A stretch of 64,000 nt of DNA from Streptomyces sp. 11x1 (GCF_032598905.1 NZ_CP122458.1:2046001-2110000), one strand, 5' to 3'; shown: positions 34,674 to 44,488, numbered from the stretch's first letter. Program-made: numbers and translations. The notes: a model not told the origin generated them from the letters alone.

Positions 34674-35885
34674 ATGATTCAGAGTCGAAGAGACCCCACA
34701 TGGAGTCACGGCGAGAGCCGCATCGCGATCGTGGGTGCCGGCATCGCCGGCCTCACCGTGGCCCTGGCCCTCGGGCGGGCCGGCATCCGCAGCGAGGTCT
34801 TCGAACAGACGAAGAACCTCCGCGAGGTGGGCGCCGGCGTGCAGATCGCGCCCAACGCCACCCGCCTGCTGCACCGTCTCGGTCTCGATCGACGGCTGAG
34901 CGCGACGGCGGTGCGCCCGTCCGCGGTGGAGATGCGCCGCTGGGACGACGGCCGGCTGCTCAGCCGCACCGAACTCGGAGACGCCTGCGAGGACCTGTAC
35001 GGGGCGCCGTACTACACGGTGCACCGCGCCGACCTGCATCAGGCGCTGCTGTACGGCATCGACGACAACCTGCACATCGGCCGCCGATGCGTGGGCGTCG
35101 AGGAACTGCCGGAGGCGGTGCGGCTCCGTTTCGAGGACGGCTCGGTGCACGAGGCGGACGTGGTGATCGGCGCCGACGGCATCCACTCGGTGGTGCGTGA
35201 CACCCTCGCCCTGGACGAGCCCAGGTTCTCCGGGCAGTCCATGTACCGAGGGTTGGTGCCGGGGCATCACCTGCCGTTCCTCGTGGAGGATCCGAAGGTA
35301 CGGCTGTGGCTGGGGCCGGACCAGCACTGCGTGTGCTATCCGGTGAGCGCGGGGAAGTGGATCAGTGTCGGGGCCACGGCCCCGGCCGGGGACCGGTCGG
35401 TCGAGTCATGGACCGCCGAGGGCCGTGTCGAGGACCTCGTCCAGACGTACCAGGGCTGGGACGAGGAGGTGCTCACCGTCCTCAAGGCGCTGGGCAGGGT
35501 GGGTCGCTGGGCCCTGCACGACCGCGACCCGCTCCCGCGCTGGACCACCGGCAGGATCGCGGTGGTGGGGGACGCGGCGCATCCCATGCTTCCCTTCCAG
35601 GCCCAGGGTGCCAACCAGTCGATCGAGGACTCGGTCGTGCTCGCCGACTGCCTGCGCGGGGTCACGCGGGACGGCATCCCCGAGGCGCTCACCCGCTACG
35701 AGCGCGTGCGCCGACCGCGCACCGACCAGCTCCAGCGGATGTCCCGGGTGAACGCCCGTACCTTCCATCTCTCCGACGGACAGGGGCAGCGCGAGCGCGA
35801 CCAGGTTCTGGCCGGCGCCCAGAACCTGCGCGCGCAGGAGTGGTTGTACGGCTATGACGCCGAGTCGGCACTCCTGACGGAGTGA
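34674..35885 (+). CDS. FAD-dependent monooxygenase (salicylate/3-hydroxybenzoate hydroxylase type)
   Basis: This 403-residue class A flavin hydroxylase has IAIVGAGIAGLTVALALGRA, EVGAGVQIAPNATRLLHRLG, ADVVIGADGIHSVVRDTLAL and GRIAVVGDAAHPMLPFQAQG followed by ANQSIEDSVVLAD. The pattern is that of salicylate hydroxylase and 6-hydroxynicotinate or 3-hydroxybenzoate 6-hydroxylase. ATG 34674 (GAGAG eight bases upstream) is chosen over GTG 34668. It is the last gene of the GriI operon, so a hydroxylation, possibly decarboxylative, of an aminohydroxybenzoate or of the coupled product is likely. It is followed by a very long hairpin. Confidence 0.9.
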   Translation: MIQSRRDPTWSHGESRIAIVGAGIAGLTVALALGRAGIRSEVFEQTKNLREVGAGVQIAPNATRLLHRLGLDRRLSATAVRPSAVEMRRWDDGRLLSRTELGDACEDLYGAPYYTVHRADLHQALLYGIDDNLHIGRRCVGVEELPEAVRLRFEDGSVHEADVVIGADGIHSVVRDTLALDEPRFSGQSMYRGLVPGHHLPFLVEDPKVRLWLGPDQHCVCYPVSAGKWISVGATAPAGDRSVESWTAEGRVEDLVQTYQGWDEEVLTVLKALGRVGRWALHDRDPLPRWTTGRIAVVGDAAHPMLPFQAQGANQSIEDSVVLADCLRGVTRDGIPEALTRYERVRRPRTDQLQRMSRVNARTFHLSDGQGQRERDQVLAGAQNLRAQEWLYGYDAESALLTE

Positions 35886-35886
35886 C

Positions 35887-35950
35887 GCGCAGGACGGACA
35901 CGACGGCGCCACGGCCCGGAGGCCGTGGCGCCGTCGTGTCCGTCCTGCGC
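35887..35950. terminator. Very long perfect hairpin terminator
   Basis: A 30-bp perfect inverted repeat (35887-35916 with 35921-35950) has a CGGA tetraloop, starting right after the monooxygenase stop. It lies between convergent genes, so it can act on both strands. There is no T-tract. Confidence 0.85.
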
Positions 35951-35976
35951 AAGTCCGGCGGACGTCCGCCGGACTT
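35951..35976. terminator. 26-bp perfect palindrome next to the hairpin
   Basis: The half-site AAGTCCGGCGGAC is followed directly by its own reverse complement. It abuts the preceding 30-bp hairpin, so two stem structures are stacked between the convergent monooxygenase and aspartate kinase genes. It probably serves as the terminator of the leftward aspartate kinase transcript; a protein-binding role is possible. Confidence 0.6.
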
Positions 35977-35996
35977 CCGTTCGCCACGCGTCGACG

Positions 35997-37238
35997 TCAC
36001 CCGTCGGTGGCGGCCTCGGCGAGGCCGAACTCCGTGTGCAGGAGCTTCAGGGTCTCCACGTGGTCGTGGCGGGGAACGATCACCGAGACACGCAGCTGGG
36101 AACTGGAGACCCAGCTGGTGGCGATCCCCACCCCGGAGAGCACCATGGTCAGACGGGCCAGATACTCCGGACGGTTCAGCAGGCCCATCCCGATCAGCGA
36201 CACCTTGGCGACATCCGTGTCCACCCGGACTCCGCCGCCCAAGGGGGCCACGGCCCTCTCCAGCGGCTCCCTGATCCGCTCGACATCGCTGTGCCGAATG
36301 GTGAAGCCCATCCGGAACTCCTCCTCCTGCGGACCGGACCGGGCGACGAGGTCGACCGGGACCGCGTTTCCAGCCAGGATGCCGAGGATCGTGGAGACGG
36401 GATCGCCCTTGCCCTTGCAGTGCACGAGAACGCGCGCCACGTCCGTGTCGGACGTGATGGCGCTGATCGCGCCTCCCGTCTCAAGCAGCCCGGTGTCCCC
36501 CTGACCCACCACGGTCCCCTCCCTCTCCACCAAAGAGCTTCTGACGTGCAACTCGACTCCCTTGGCCGCGGCCAGTTCCGCCGACCTGGAGTGCAGGACC
36601 TTCGCTCCCGAGAAGGCCATCTCGACCATGACGTCCGAGGCCACGTACGGGAGCCTGCGGGCCGACTCCACCAGACGGGGATCGGCCGTGTACACGCCGT
36701 CCACGTCCGTGTAGATCTCACAGCTGCCCGCGTCGAGGGCCGCCGCGAGGGCCACGGCCGTGGTGTCGGATCCACCGCGGCCCAGGGTGACCACGTCACC
36801 GACGTCGTTGATCCCCTGGAAGCCCCCGACGACGACCACGCGCTCCTCGTCCAGACAGCCCCGCAGCCGCCCGGTGTCGATGGTGTCGATCATGCCCTCA
36901 CCGTGGCGGCCCACCGCCCGGATGCCCGCCTGCGGCCCGGTGAGGGAGACGGCCGGAACCCCCAGCCGCTCCAGCGCCAGGGCCAGCAACGCGGCCGAGG
37001 CGTACTCGCCCGTCGCCAGCAACTGGTCGGTCTCCCGGGGCGCACGCCGTGCGGCGTCCCGCCCTCCGACCTCGTCGACCAGGGCCAGGAGGTCGTCGGT
37101 GGTGTCTCCGCGGGCCGAGACGACGACCACGGTGCGCCGTCCGGCACGACGGGTCGTCGCCACCCGCTCGGAGATCCTGCGGAGTCTCTCCGCCCCGGCC
37201 AGCGAACTCCCTCCGTACTTCTGAACCAAGATGCCCAC
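35997..37238 (-). CDS. Aspartate kinase, cluster-borne copy
   Basis: This 413-residue aspartokinase has ILVQKYGGSSLAGAERLRRI at the N-terminus (ATP/aspartate site), VVVVSARGDTTDDLLAL, DVVTLGRGGSDTTAVALAAA and CEIYTDVDGVYTADPRLV, then two ACT-type regulatory segments including VSLIGMGLLNRPEYLARL. GTG 37238 has GGAGGAA six bases upstream. It supplies aspartyl phosphate toward aspartate-4-semialdehyde, the amino precursor of the GriI reaction, so a second, probably less feedback-inhibited copy fits the cluster. Altered lysine/threonine sensitivity is not proven by the sequence. Confidence 0.92.
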   Translation of the reverse strand: MGILVQKYGGSSLAGAERLRRISERVATTRRAGRRTVVVVSARGDTTDDLLALVDEVGGRDAARRAPRETDQLLATGEYASAALLALALERLGVPAVSLTGPQAGIRAVGRHGEGMIDTIDTGRLRGCLDEERVVVVGGFQGINDVGDVVTLGRGGSDTTAVALAAALDAGSCEIYTDVDGVYTADPRLVESARRLPYVASDVMVEMAFSGAKVLHSRSAELAAAKGVELHVRSSLVEREGTVVGQGDTGLLETGGAISAITSDTDVARVLVHCKGKGDPVSTILGILAGNAVPVDLVARSGPQEEEFRMGFTIRHSDVERIREPLERAVAPLGGGVRVDTDVAKVSLIGMGLLNRPEYLARLTMVLSGVGIATSWVSSSQLRVSVIVPRHDHVETLKLLHTEFGLAEAATDG

Positions 37239-37375
37239 GGCTGGTTCCTCCCCCGTCACGGATCCGGCCGAGCGGTCGTGTGCGTTGCTGCGGCCTCCTC
37301 GGAGCCTGCCTTGCCAGGAGGGCCGGGACATCACCCGTTCGCGGGATGCCGACCGGTTGCGCGATGCTCGCCGCG

Positions 37376-37397
37376 GGACCCCGTGAACGCGTGATGG
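37376..37397 (+). promoter_or_regulatory. Weak match to the cluster promoter box upstream of aspartate kinase
   Basis: This reads GGACCCCGTGAA, CGC, GTGATGG, matching 15 of 19 fixed positions of the cluster box, about 137 nt upstream of the aspartate kinase start. Orientation is opposite to that gene. It is the weakest of the copies and could be chance in GC-rich DNA. Confidence 0.3.
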
Positions 37398-37477
37398 AGA
37401 CGGCTCCTGGCGCGCCGCGGACCTCGGCGGGCGGGCCCCGGCCCTCCGGGCGTCGGCATTCCCGGGCCGAGCCGGTC

Positions 37478-39262
<1,785 letters not shown>

Positions 39263-39320
39263 TGCGTACTCCTGCTTCAGCTGCCGGACTCGCGCTCCCG
39301 TCGCGCCCCGCGGTGAGCAC

Positions 39321-39356
39321 TTCCGCAATTCGGAAAGTATTTTCTACTATCTGGAA
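39321..39356. promoter_or_regulatory. Tandem TTCC-N7-(G/A)GAA operator pair before gcl
   Basis: Read toward gcl (minus strand), TTCC-AGATAGT-AGAA (39356-39342) is followed by TTCC-GAATTGC-GGAA (39335-39321), 21 bp apart. Order, spacing and even the single A-for-G deviation in the upstream site match the hyi promoter. The second site, in plus orientation TTCCGCAATTCGGAA, has perfect 5-bp arms. Confidence 0.7.
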
Positions 39357-39502
39357 GCAATGTAGGTGCCGGGGTAGGGGGCGTCAAGGGCATGGGCAGC
39401 GGAAACCACCTGGGTGTCTCAGGGTGTTTCCCTGCCGGCACAGCCCGTGCTGGAGGACGATGAGGAGGCGTTTTCGACAGGCCCGGCGGTGGGGTGGGGA
39501 GC

Positions 39503-40207
39503 ATGAGCGAGAGCATGGCGATGCGGTGCCCGGACTGCGGGCGGGAGCACCGGTACGCGGCCCCGGCCTACCCCTGCGCGTGCGGCGCCCCGGTCGCCCC
39601 GGCCCTCGACCACCGCGCCGCCCCCACCGCGGTCACCCACCGCACCTGGGACGAGGACTGGGTCACCGTCCGCTGCGGGAACTGCGGTCGCGCCGACCAG
39701 TGGCCCCACCCGGAGCTCGGCTGCTCCTGCGGGACCGTGCTGCGGGTGCCCGTGGCCGGCGCCCTGCGGCCGCTGGGCCCGGGCGACACCCGCAGGACGA
39801 CCGGAGCTGACGACGGCCCCCGGGGAGCCTTCCACCCCGTCACCATCCGCACGACCCGCGACGCGGTCACCGCCGTCGCCCTCTATCTGCGCTGGCTGGG
39901 CTACCAGGACATCCGCCGCGCCGACCAACGCCAGCCCGCGGGGATAGGGCTCGCCGCGCGGGGGGTCCTGGCCCAGGTGGACCCGTCGGTGCGCCCGGCC
40001 TCGCTGCGCGACGTCGAATGCCTGTGGCTGACCGCCATGGCCGAGTCCACCGACTGCGTGTACTTCTCCCTCGCCGGGTACGCGGACGACGCCCGCGACC
40101 GCGCCGACGGCCTGGGCGTCTCCCTGTTCGTCCTGGATCTCACGGGCACCCCGCAGCCGATGAACCGCACGGCGACGGAACTGGCCGCCACCGGCGCGAG
40201 CACCTGA
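39503..40207 (+). CDS. Zinc-ribbon protein with a degenerate Mrr-like nuclease-fold domain
   Basis: This 234-residue protein has zinc-ribbon knuckles at the N-terminus, RCPDCGRE, YPCACGAP, RCGNCGRAD and GCSCGTV, giving four Cys pairs in the first 80 residues. The second half contains LYLRWLGYQDIRRADQRQPA and GIGLAARGVLAQVDPSVRP. This resembles the Mrr/restriction-endonuclease-like pattern GiDl...aQvK, but with Gly for the catalytic Asp and Asp for Lys, so a nuclease role is doubtful. ATG 39503 is chosen; GTG 39494 is possible. Similar proteins are common in Streptomyces, function unknown. Confidence 0.75.
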   Translation: MSESMAMRCPDCGREHRYAAPAYPCACGAPVAPALDHRAAPTAVTHRTWDEDWVTVRCGNCGRADQWPHPELGCSCGTVLRVPVAGALRPLGPGDTRRTTGADDGPRGAFHPVTIRTTRDAVTAVALYLRWLGYQDIRRADQRQPAGIGLAARGVLAQVDPSVRPASLRDVECLWLTAMAESTDCVYFSLAGYADDARDRADGLGVSLFVLDLTGTPQPMNRTATELAATGAST

Positions 40208-40251
40208 GCGACGACCACGCCGCACCGAACGCGCGGCCATGGGCTACGTGA

Positions 40252-41835
40252 CTATCCGGCGGCGTACCGCTCGCGCAGTTCGACCTTGCGCACCTTCCCC
40301 GACACCGTCATCGGGAAGGCGTCCAGGACGCGCAGCGCGCTGGGGATCTTGTAGTGCGCCAACCGCCCGTCGCAGAAGGCCCGCAACTCCTCCAGGGTGG
40401 GCGGTTCGGCGGCTTCGCGCGGGATGACGCAGGCGAGCACCTCCTCGCCGTACCGCTCGTGCGGCACGCCCACCACCTGGACGTCGGCGATCTTCGGGTG
40501 GCCGTACAGGAACTCCTCGATCTCGCGCGGGTAGATGTTCTCGCCACCACGGATGATCATGTCCTTGATCCGGCCGACGATCTCGACGTACCCGTCCTCG
40601 CGCATCATCGCCAGGTCCCCGGTGTGCATCCACCGTCCCTCGTCGACGGCCTCGGCGGTCTTCTCCGGCTCCTCCCAGTAGCCGAGCATCACGCTGTAGC
40701 CACGGGTGCACAACTCCCCCGCGCTACCGCATGGTTGTGTCGCCCCCGTCGCCGGGTCGACGATCTTCACCTCGATGTGCGGCAGGACGCGGCCCACGGT
40801 GCCGGTGCGGTGAGCCAGGTCGTCGTCGCGCCGGGTCTGGGTGGAGACGGGCGAGGTCTCGGTCATGCCGTAGCAGATCGAGACCTCCGTCATGTGCATC
40901 TCGGCGACCACCCGCTTCATGACCTCCACCGGGCAGGGCGAGCCCGCCATGATGCCGGTGCGCAGGGAGGAGAGGTCGTGGGCGGCGAAGTCGGAGAGGT
41001 TCAACTCGGCAATGAACATGGTCGGTACGCCGTACAGGGAGGTGCAGCGCTCCCGCTCGACGGCCTCCAGGGTGGCCCGCGGGTCGAAGGAGGGGGCCGG
41101 GATCACGACGCAGGCGCCGTGCGAGGTCGCCGCGAGGTTGCCCATCACCATGCCGAAGCAGTGGTAGAACGGCACGGGCACACAGATCCGGTCCTGCTCG
41201 CCATAACCGAGCAACTCCCCCACGAAATAACCGTTGTTGAGAATGTTGTGGTGAGAGAGGTTCGCTCCCTTGGGGAAGCCCGTGGTGCCCGAGGTGTACT
41301 GGATGTTGATCGGCTCGTCGCAGGACAGGTCCGGGTACGGCACCGGTGTCCCGCGCGCGAGCAGCGCGTCCCAGCTCGAGTCTCCGACGTAGACGGTCTC
41401 CCTCAACTTCGGGCAGTTGCCGCGCACTTGCTTGACCATGGCCCGGTAGTCGCTGGTCTTGTGGCTGAGGGAGGCGAACAGGAACGAGACCCCGGCCTGC
41501 TTCAGGACGTACTCGACCTCGTGGGTGCGGTAGGCCGGGTTGATGTTCACCATGATCGCGCCGATGCGGGCGGTGGCGTACTGCACCAGCACCCACTCGG
41601 GGCAGTTGACCGCCCAGATGCCCACCCGGTCTCCCTTGGCCACACCGCTCGCGAGCAGCGCGTACGCCAGCTCGTCGACGTCCGAGGCGAAGCGCGCGTA
41701 CGTCCAGCGCCGCCCGGACGGCACGTCGACGAGCGCCTCACGGTCCGGCCAGGCGGCGACGGCCCGGTCGAGGTTGGCGCCGATGGTGTCGCCGAGCAGC
41801 GGGGTCGCGCTCGTCCCGTGGGCGTACGAGGTCAC
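40252..41835 (-). CDS. Acyl-CoA synthetase (AMP-forming), medium/long-chain type
   Basis: This 527-residue ANL ligase has IQYTSGTTGFPKGANLSHHN (phosphate loop), VPFYHCFGMVMGNLAATSHG, CYGMTETSPVSTQTRRDDDL, WMHTGDLAMMREDGYVEIVG (Asp of the hinge region) and the C-terminal MTVSGKVRKVELRERY with the catalytic Lys. It activates a fatty or related carboxylic acid. GTG 41835 overlaps the stop of the next upstream ligase gene by 4 nt with GAGGAGG nearby, so the two are translated together. Chain-length preference is not clear. Confidence 0.92.
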   Translation of the reverse strand: MTSYAHGTSATPLLGDTIGANLDRAVAAWPDREALVDVPSGRRWTYARFASDVDELAYALLASGVAKGDRVGIWAVNCPEWVLVQYATARIGAIMVNINPAYRTHEVEYVLKQAGVSFLFASLSHKTSDYRAMVKQVRGNCPKLRETVYVGDSSWDALLARGTPVPYPDLSCDEPINIQYTSGTTGFPKGANLSHHNILNNGYFVGELLGYGEQDRICVPVPFYHCFGMVMGNLAATSHGACVVIPAPSFDPRATLEAVERERCTSLYGVPTMFIAELNLSDFAAHDLSSLRTGIMAGSPCPVEVMKRVVAEMHMTEVSICYGMTETSPVSTQTRRDDDLAHRTGTVGRVLPHIEVKIVDPATGATQPCGSAGELCTRGYSVMLGYWEEPEKTAEAVDEGRWMHTGDLAMMREDGYVEIVGRIKDMIIRGGENIYPREIEEFLYGHPKIADVQVVGVPHERYGEEVLACVIPREAAEPPTLEELRAFCDGRLAHYKIPSALRVLDAFPMTVSGKVRKVELRERYAAG

Positions 41836-43511
41836 CGGAAGTCCTCCTCGCGGTACTCCGCGTCCGAGCCCGCGGCCGTGGCCTCGCGCAGCGCGATACG
41901 GCGGATCTTGCCGGAGACGGTCTTCGGGAGTTCGGCGAACTCGATGCGGCGCAGGCGCTTGTACGGGGCGAGGACCGTCCGGGAGTGCTCGAAGAGCACC
42001 TTCGCGGTGTCCGGGCCCGGTTCCCACCCGGCCGCGAGCACGATGTACGCCTTCGGCACGGCGAGCCGCACCTCGTCCGGCGCGGGGACCACGGCCGCCT
42101 CGGCGACCGCCTCGTGCTCCAGCAGGGCGCTCTCCAGCTCGAAGGGGCTGATCTTGTAGTCGCTGGCCTTGAACACGTCGTCCGCGCGGCCCACGTAGGT
42201 GAGGTAGCCGTCGGGGTCCCGGGAGCCGATGTCGCCGGTGCGGTAGTAGCCGCCGGCCATGGCCTCCGCCGTACGGTCGGGATCTCCGTGGTAGCCGGTC
42301 ATGAGGCCGACGGGGCGGCCCGAGAGGTCAAGGGCGATCTCTCCCTCGTCGGCGTCGGGGGCGCCGGTGACGGGGTCGAGGAGGACGACCTTGTAGCCGG
42401 GGGCGGGCCGGCCCATCGAGCCGGTCTTCAGCTCCTGGCCAGGGCTGTTGGAGACCTGGACGGCGGTCTCGGTCTGGCCGAAGCCGTCCCGGACGGTGAC
42501 GCCCCAGGCGCGGCGGACCTGCTCGATCACCTCGGGATTGAGGGGTTCACCGGCCGCGACGACCTCACGGGGCGGGGTCCGCAGCTGACCGAGGTCGGCC
42601 TGGATGAGCATGCGCCACACGGTGGGCGGGGCGCAGAAGGTGGTGACGCGCGCGCGGTCCATCTCCGCGAGCAGCCGGCTCGCGTCGAACCGCGCGTAGT
42701 TGTGGAGGAAGACGGTCGCCTCCGCGTTCCACGGGGCGAAGAGGTTGGACCAGGCGTGCTTGGCCCAGCCGGGCGAGGAGATGTTGAGGTGGACGTCGCC
42801 GGGGCGCAGACCGATCCAGTACATGGTGGCCAAGTGGCCGACGGGGTACGACACATGGGTGTGCTCGACCAGTTTGGGCCGGGCGGTGGTGCCCGAGGTG
42901 AAGTACAGCATCAGCGGGTCGGTGGCGTTGGTCGCGCCGTTCGGCTCGAAGCGGGCGGGGGCCGCGTAGGCCTGCTCGTACGGCCGCCATCCATCGACCG
43001 TGCCGCCGACCGTGGTGCGGGTGTAACGGCCGGGCACGTCCGCGAACTTGGCCGCCTCCTCGGCCCGCGCGATCACGTGCCGGACCCGGCCTCGCTCCAC
43101 GCGGTCCCGCAGATCGGCGGGGCCGAGCAGCGGCGTCGCGGGGATGACGACGGCGCGCAGCTTCATCGCGGCGAGGGCGGCCTCCCACAACTCCGCCTGG
43201 TTGCCCAGCATCACGAGGACACGGTCGTCGGCGCGGACGCCCCGGTCCCGCAGCCAGTTGGCGACACGGGAGGAACGTTCGGACATCTCGGCGAAGGTGA
43301 GACGGATCTCGGTGCCGTCCTCCTCCACGATGTGCAGGGCCGTCCGGTCGTTCCCACGTGCGATCACGTCGAACCAGTCGAGCGCCCAGTTGAAGTACTC
43401 GGGGCGGGGCCAGTCGAAACCCTTGTAGGCCGTGGCGTAGTCCTCGCGATGGGCCAGCAAGAAGTCCCGGGCCGCCCGGAACTCCTCCGTGGCGCTCGTC
43501 CTCGCCGACAT
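41832..43511 (-). CDS. Acyl-CoA synthetase (AMP-forming), acetyl/medium-chain-like
   Basis: This 559-residue ANL ligase has LMLYFTSGTTARPKLVEHTH, SSPGWAKHAWSNLFAPWNAE, RDGFGQTETAVQVSNSPGQE, YYRTGDIGSRDPDGYLTYVG and PKTVSGKIRRIALREATAAG. It resembles the medium-chain (ACSM-like) branch rather than true acetyl-CoA synthetase, which is longer. It is the first gene of a two-gene operon with the ligase at 40252-41835. A divergent GAF-LuxR regulator gene and a symmetric operator lie immediately upstream, suggesting substrate-controlled expression. Confidence 0.91.
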   Translation of the reverse strand: MSARTSATEEFRAARDFLLAHREDYATAYKGFDWPRPEYFNWALDWFDVIARGNDRTALHIVEEDGTEIRLTFAEMSERSSRVANWLRDRGVRADDRVLVMLGNQAELWEAALAAMKLRAVVIPATPLLGPADLRDRVERGRVRHVIARAEEAAKFADVPGRYTRTTVGGTVDGWRPYEQAYAAPARFEPNGATNATDPLMLYFTSGTTARPKLVEHTHVSYPVGHLATMYWIGLRPGDVHLNISSPGWAKHAWSNLFAPWNAEATVFLHNYARFDASRLLAEMDRARVTTFCAPPTVWRMLIQADLGQLRTPPREVVAAGEPLNPEVIEQVRRAWGVTVRDGFGQTETAVQVSNSPGQELKTGSMGRPAPGYKVVLLDPVTGAPDADEGEIALDLSGRPVGLMTGYHGDPDRTAEAMAGGYYRTGDIGSRDPDGYLTYVGRADDVFKASDYKISPFELESALLEHEAVAEAAVVPAPDEVRLAVPKAYIVLAAGWEPGPDTAKVLFEHSRTVLAPYKRLRRIEFAELPKTVSGKIRRIALREATAAGSDAEYREEDFR

Positions 43512-43545
43512 GTGTCCTCCTCATTGCCGGACCGTTGCCTGACAT

Positions 43546-43565
43546 CGTGTAATGCGTGATACACG
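43546..43565. promoter_or_regulatory. Inverted-repeat operator between acyl-CoA synthetase and LuxR genes
   Basis: CGTGTA-N8-TACACG has perfect 6-bp arms and lies 34 nt from the synthetase start and 47 nt from the chosen regulator start. The position fits one regulator controlling both directions. Confidence 0.55.
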
Positions 43566-43612
43566 TCTCACTACCCCCGAACGGGGGTGCGCCGCGCGGA
43601 AGGGGCGAGTTC

Positions 43613-44488
43613 GTGGCACTGGATCCCTCGGGTTCCGTCGGGCCGGCCTGGTCGGGCCGGGCGGACCTGCGCGGCGCACTGCACCGGCTGCGGCGGGCCA
43701 CCGGGCTGCCGCTCGCCTTCGCGGGTCTCGTCGAGCCCGGTCCCGGGCAACTGCGCATCAGCGAACTCCAGGGGAACCGGACCACCTCGCTCCAAGGTCT
43801 GGCCGTGCACTCCGGCAACGGTCTCGGCGGCAAGGCGGTGGCCCTGGCCCGGCCGTGCCGGGTGACCGACTACTCCGCGTCGCGCCGGATCAGCCACGAG
43901 TACGACGCCGCGGTCGCCGCCGAGGGCATCCGCTCCGTCCTCGCGGTCCCCGTCGTCGTACGGCGTCAGGTGCGCGGCGTGCTGTACGGCGCCCTGCGCG
44001 CGGCACAGCCGCTGGGCGACCGCACGGTGTCGGCCGCGCTGGACGCGGCGCGGGACATGGAGCAGACGCTGGTGGTGCGCGACGAGGTGCGGACCCTGCT
44101 GGCCGCGACCGCCCCGACGCCCGAGGGGGGCTCGGCCGGGGCGTGGGAGGAGGTCCGGGAGGCACACGGGGCGCTGCGCGCCCTCGCCCCGCGCGTCGAC
44201 GATCCGGAGCTGCGGACGGAGCTGCTGCGGGTGTGCGGGCGCCTCGCCGGCGTGACCGGCGGGGGAAGCGCCCCGCCGGAGGATGTGCCCAGGGTCGTCC
44301 TCACGGCGCGTGAGACGGATGTGCTGGCGTGCGTGGCGACGGGTGCGAGCAACCAGGTCGTGGCGGAGCGTCTGGGGCTGCGCCCCGAGACGGTGAAGGC
44401 GTATCTGCGGTCGGCCATGCGGAAGCTCGGGGCGCACGGGCGGTGGGAGGCGGTGGTGGCCGCCCGCCGGGCCGGGGTGTTGCCATAG
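43613..44488 (+). CDS. GAF-domain LuxR-type transcriptional regulator
   Basis: This protein of about 291 residues has an N-terminal GAF-like sensor (LQGLAVHSGNGLGGKAVALA; EGIRSVLAVPVVVRRQVRGV) and a C-terminal LuxR helix-turn-helix: RVVLTARETDVLACVATGAS then NQVVAERLGLRPETVKAYLR. The start GTG 43613 with GAAGGGGCGAG upstream is preferred. The frame also opens at GTG 43556, but the extra 19 residues look untranslated and overlap the operator. It probably regulates the divergent acyl-CoA synthetase operon in response to a small ligand. Confidence 0.85.
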   Translation: MALDPSGSVGPAWSGRADLRGALHRLRRATGLPLAFAGLVEPGPGQLRISELQGNRTTSLQGLAVHSGNGLGGKAVALARPCRVTDYSASRRISHEYDAAVAAEGIRSVLAVPVVVRRQVRGVLYGALRAAQPLGDRTVSAALDAARDMEQTLVVRDEVRTLLAATAPTPEGGSAGAWEEVREAHGALRALAPRVDDPELRTELLRVCGRLAGVTGGGSAPPEDVPRVVLTARETDVLACVATGASNQVVAERLGLRPETVKAYLRSAMRKLGAHGRWEAVVAARRAGVLP

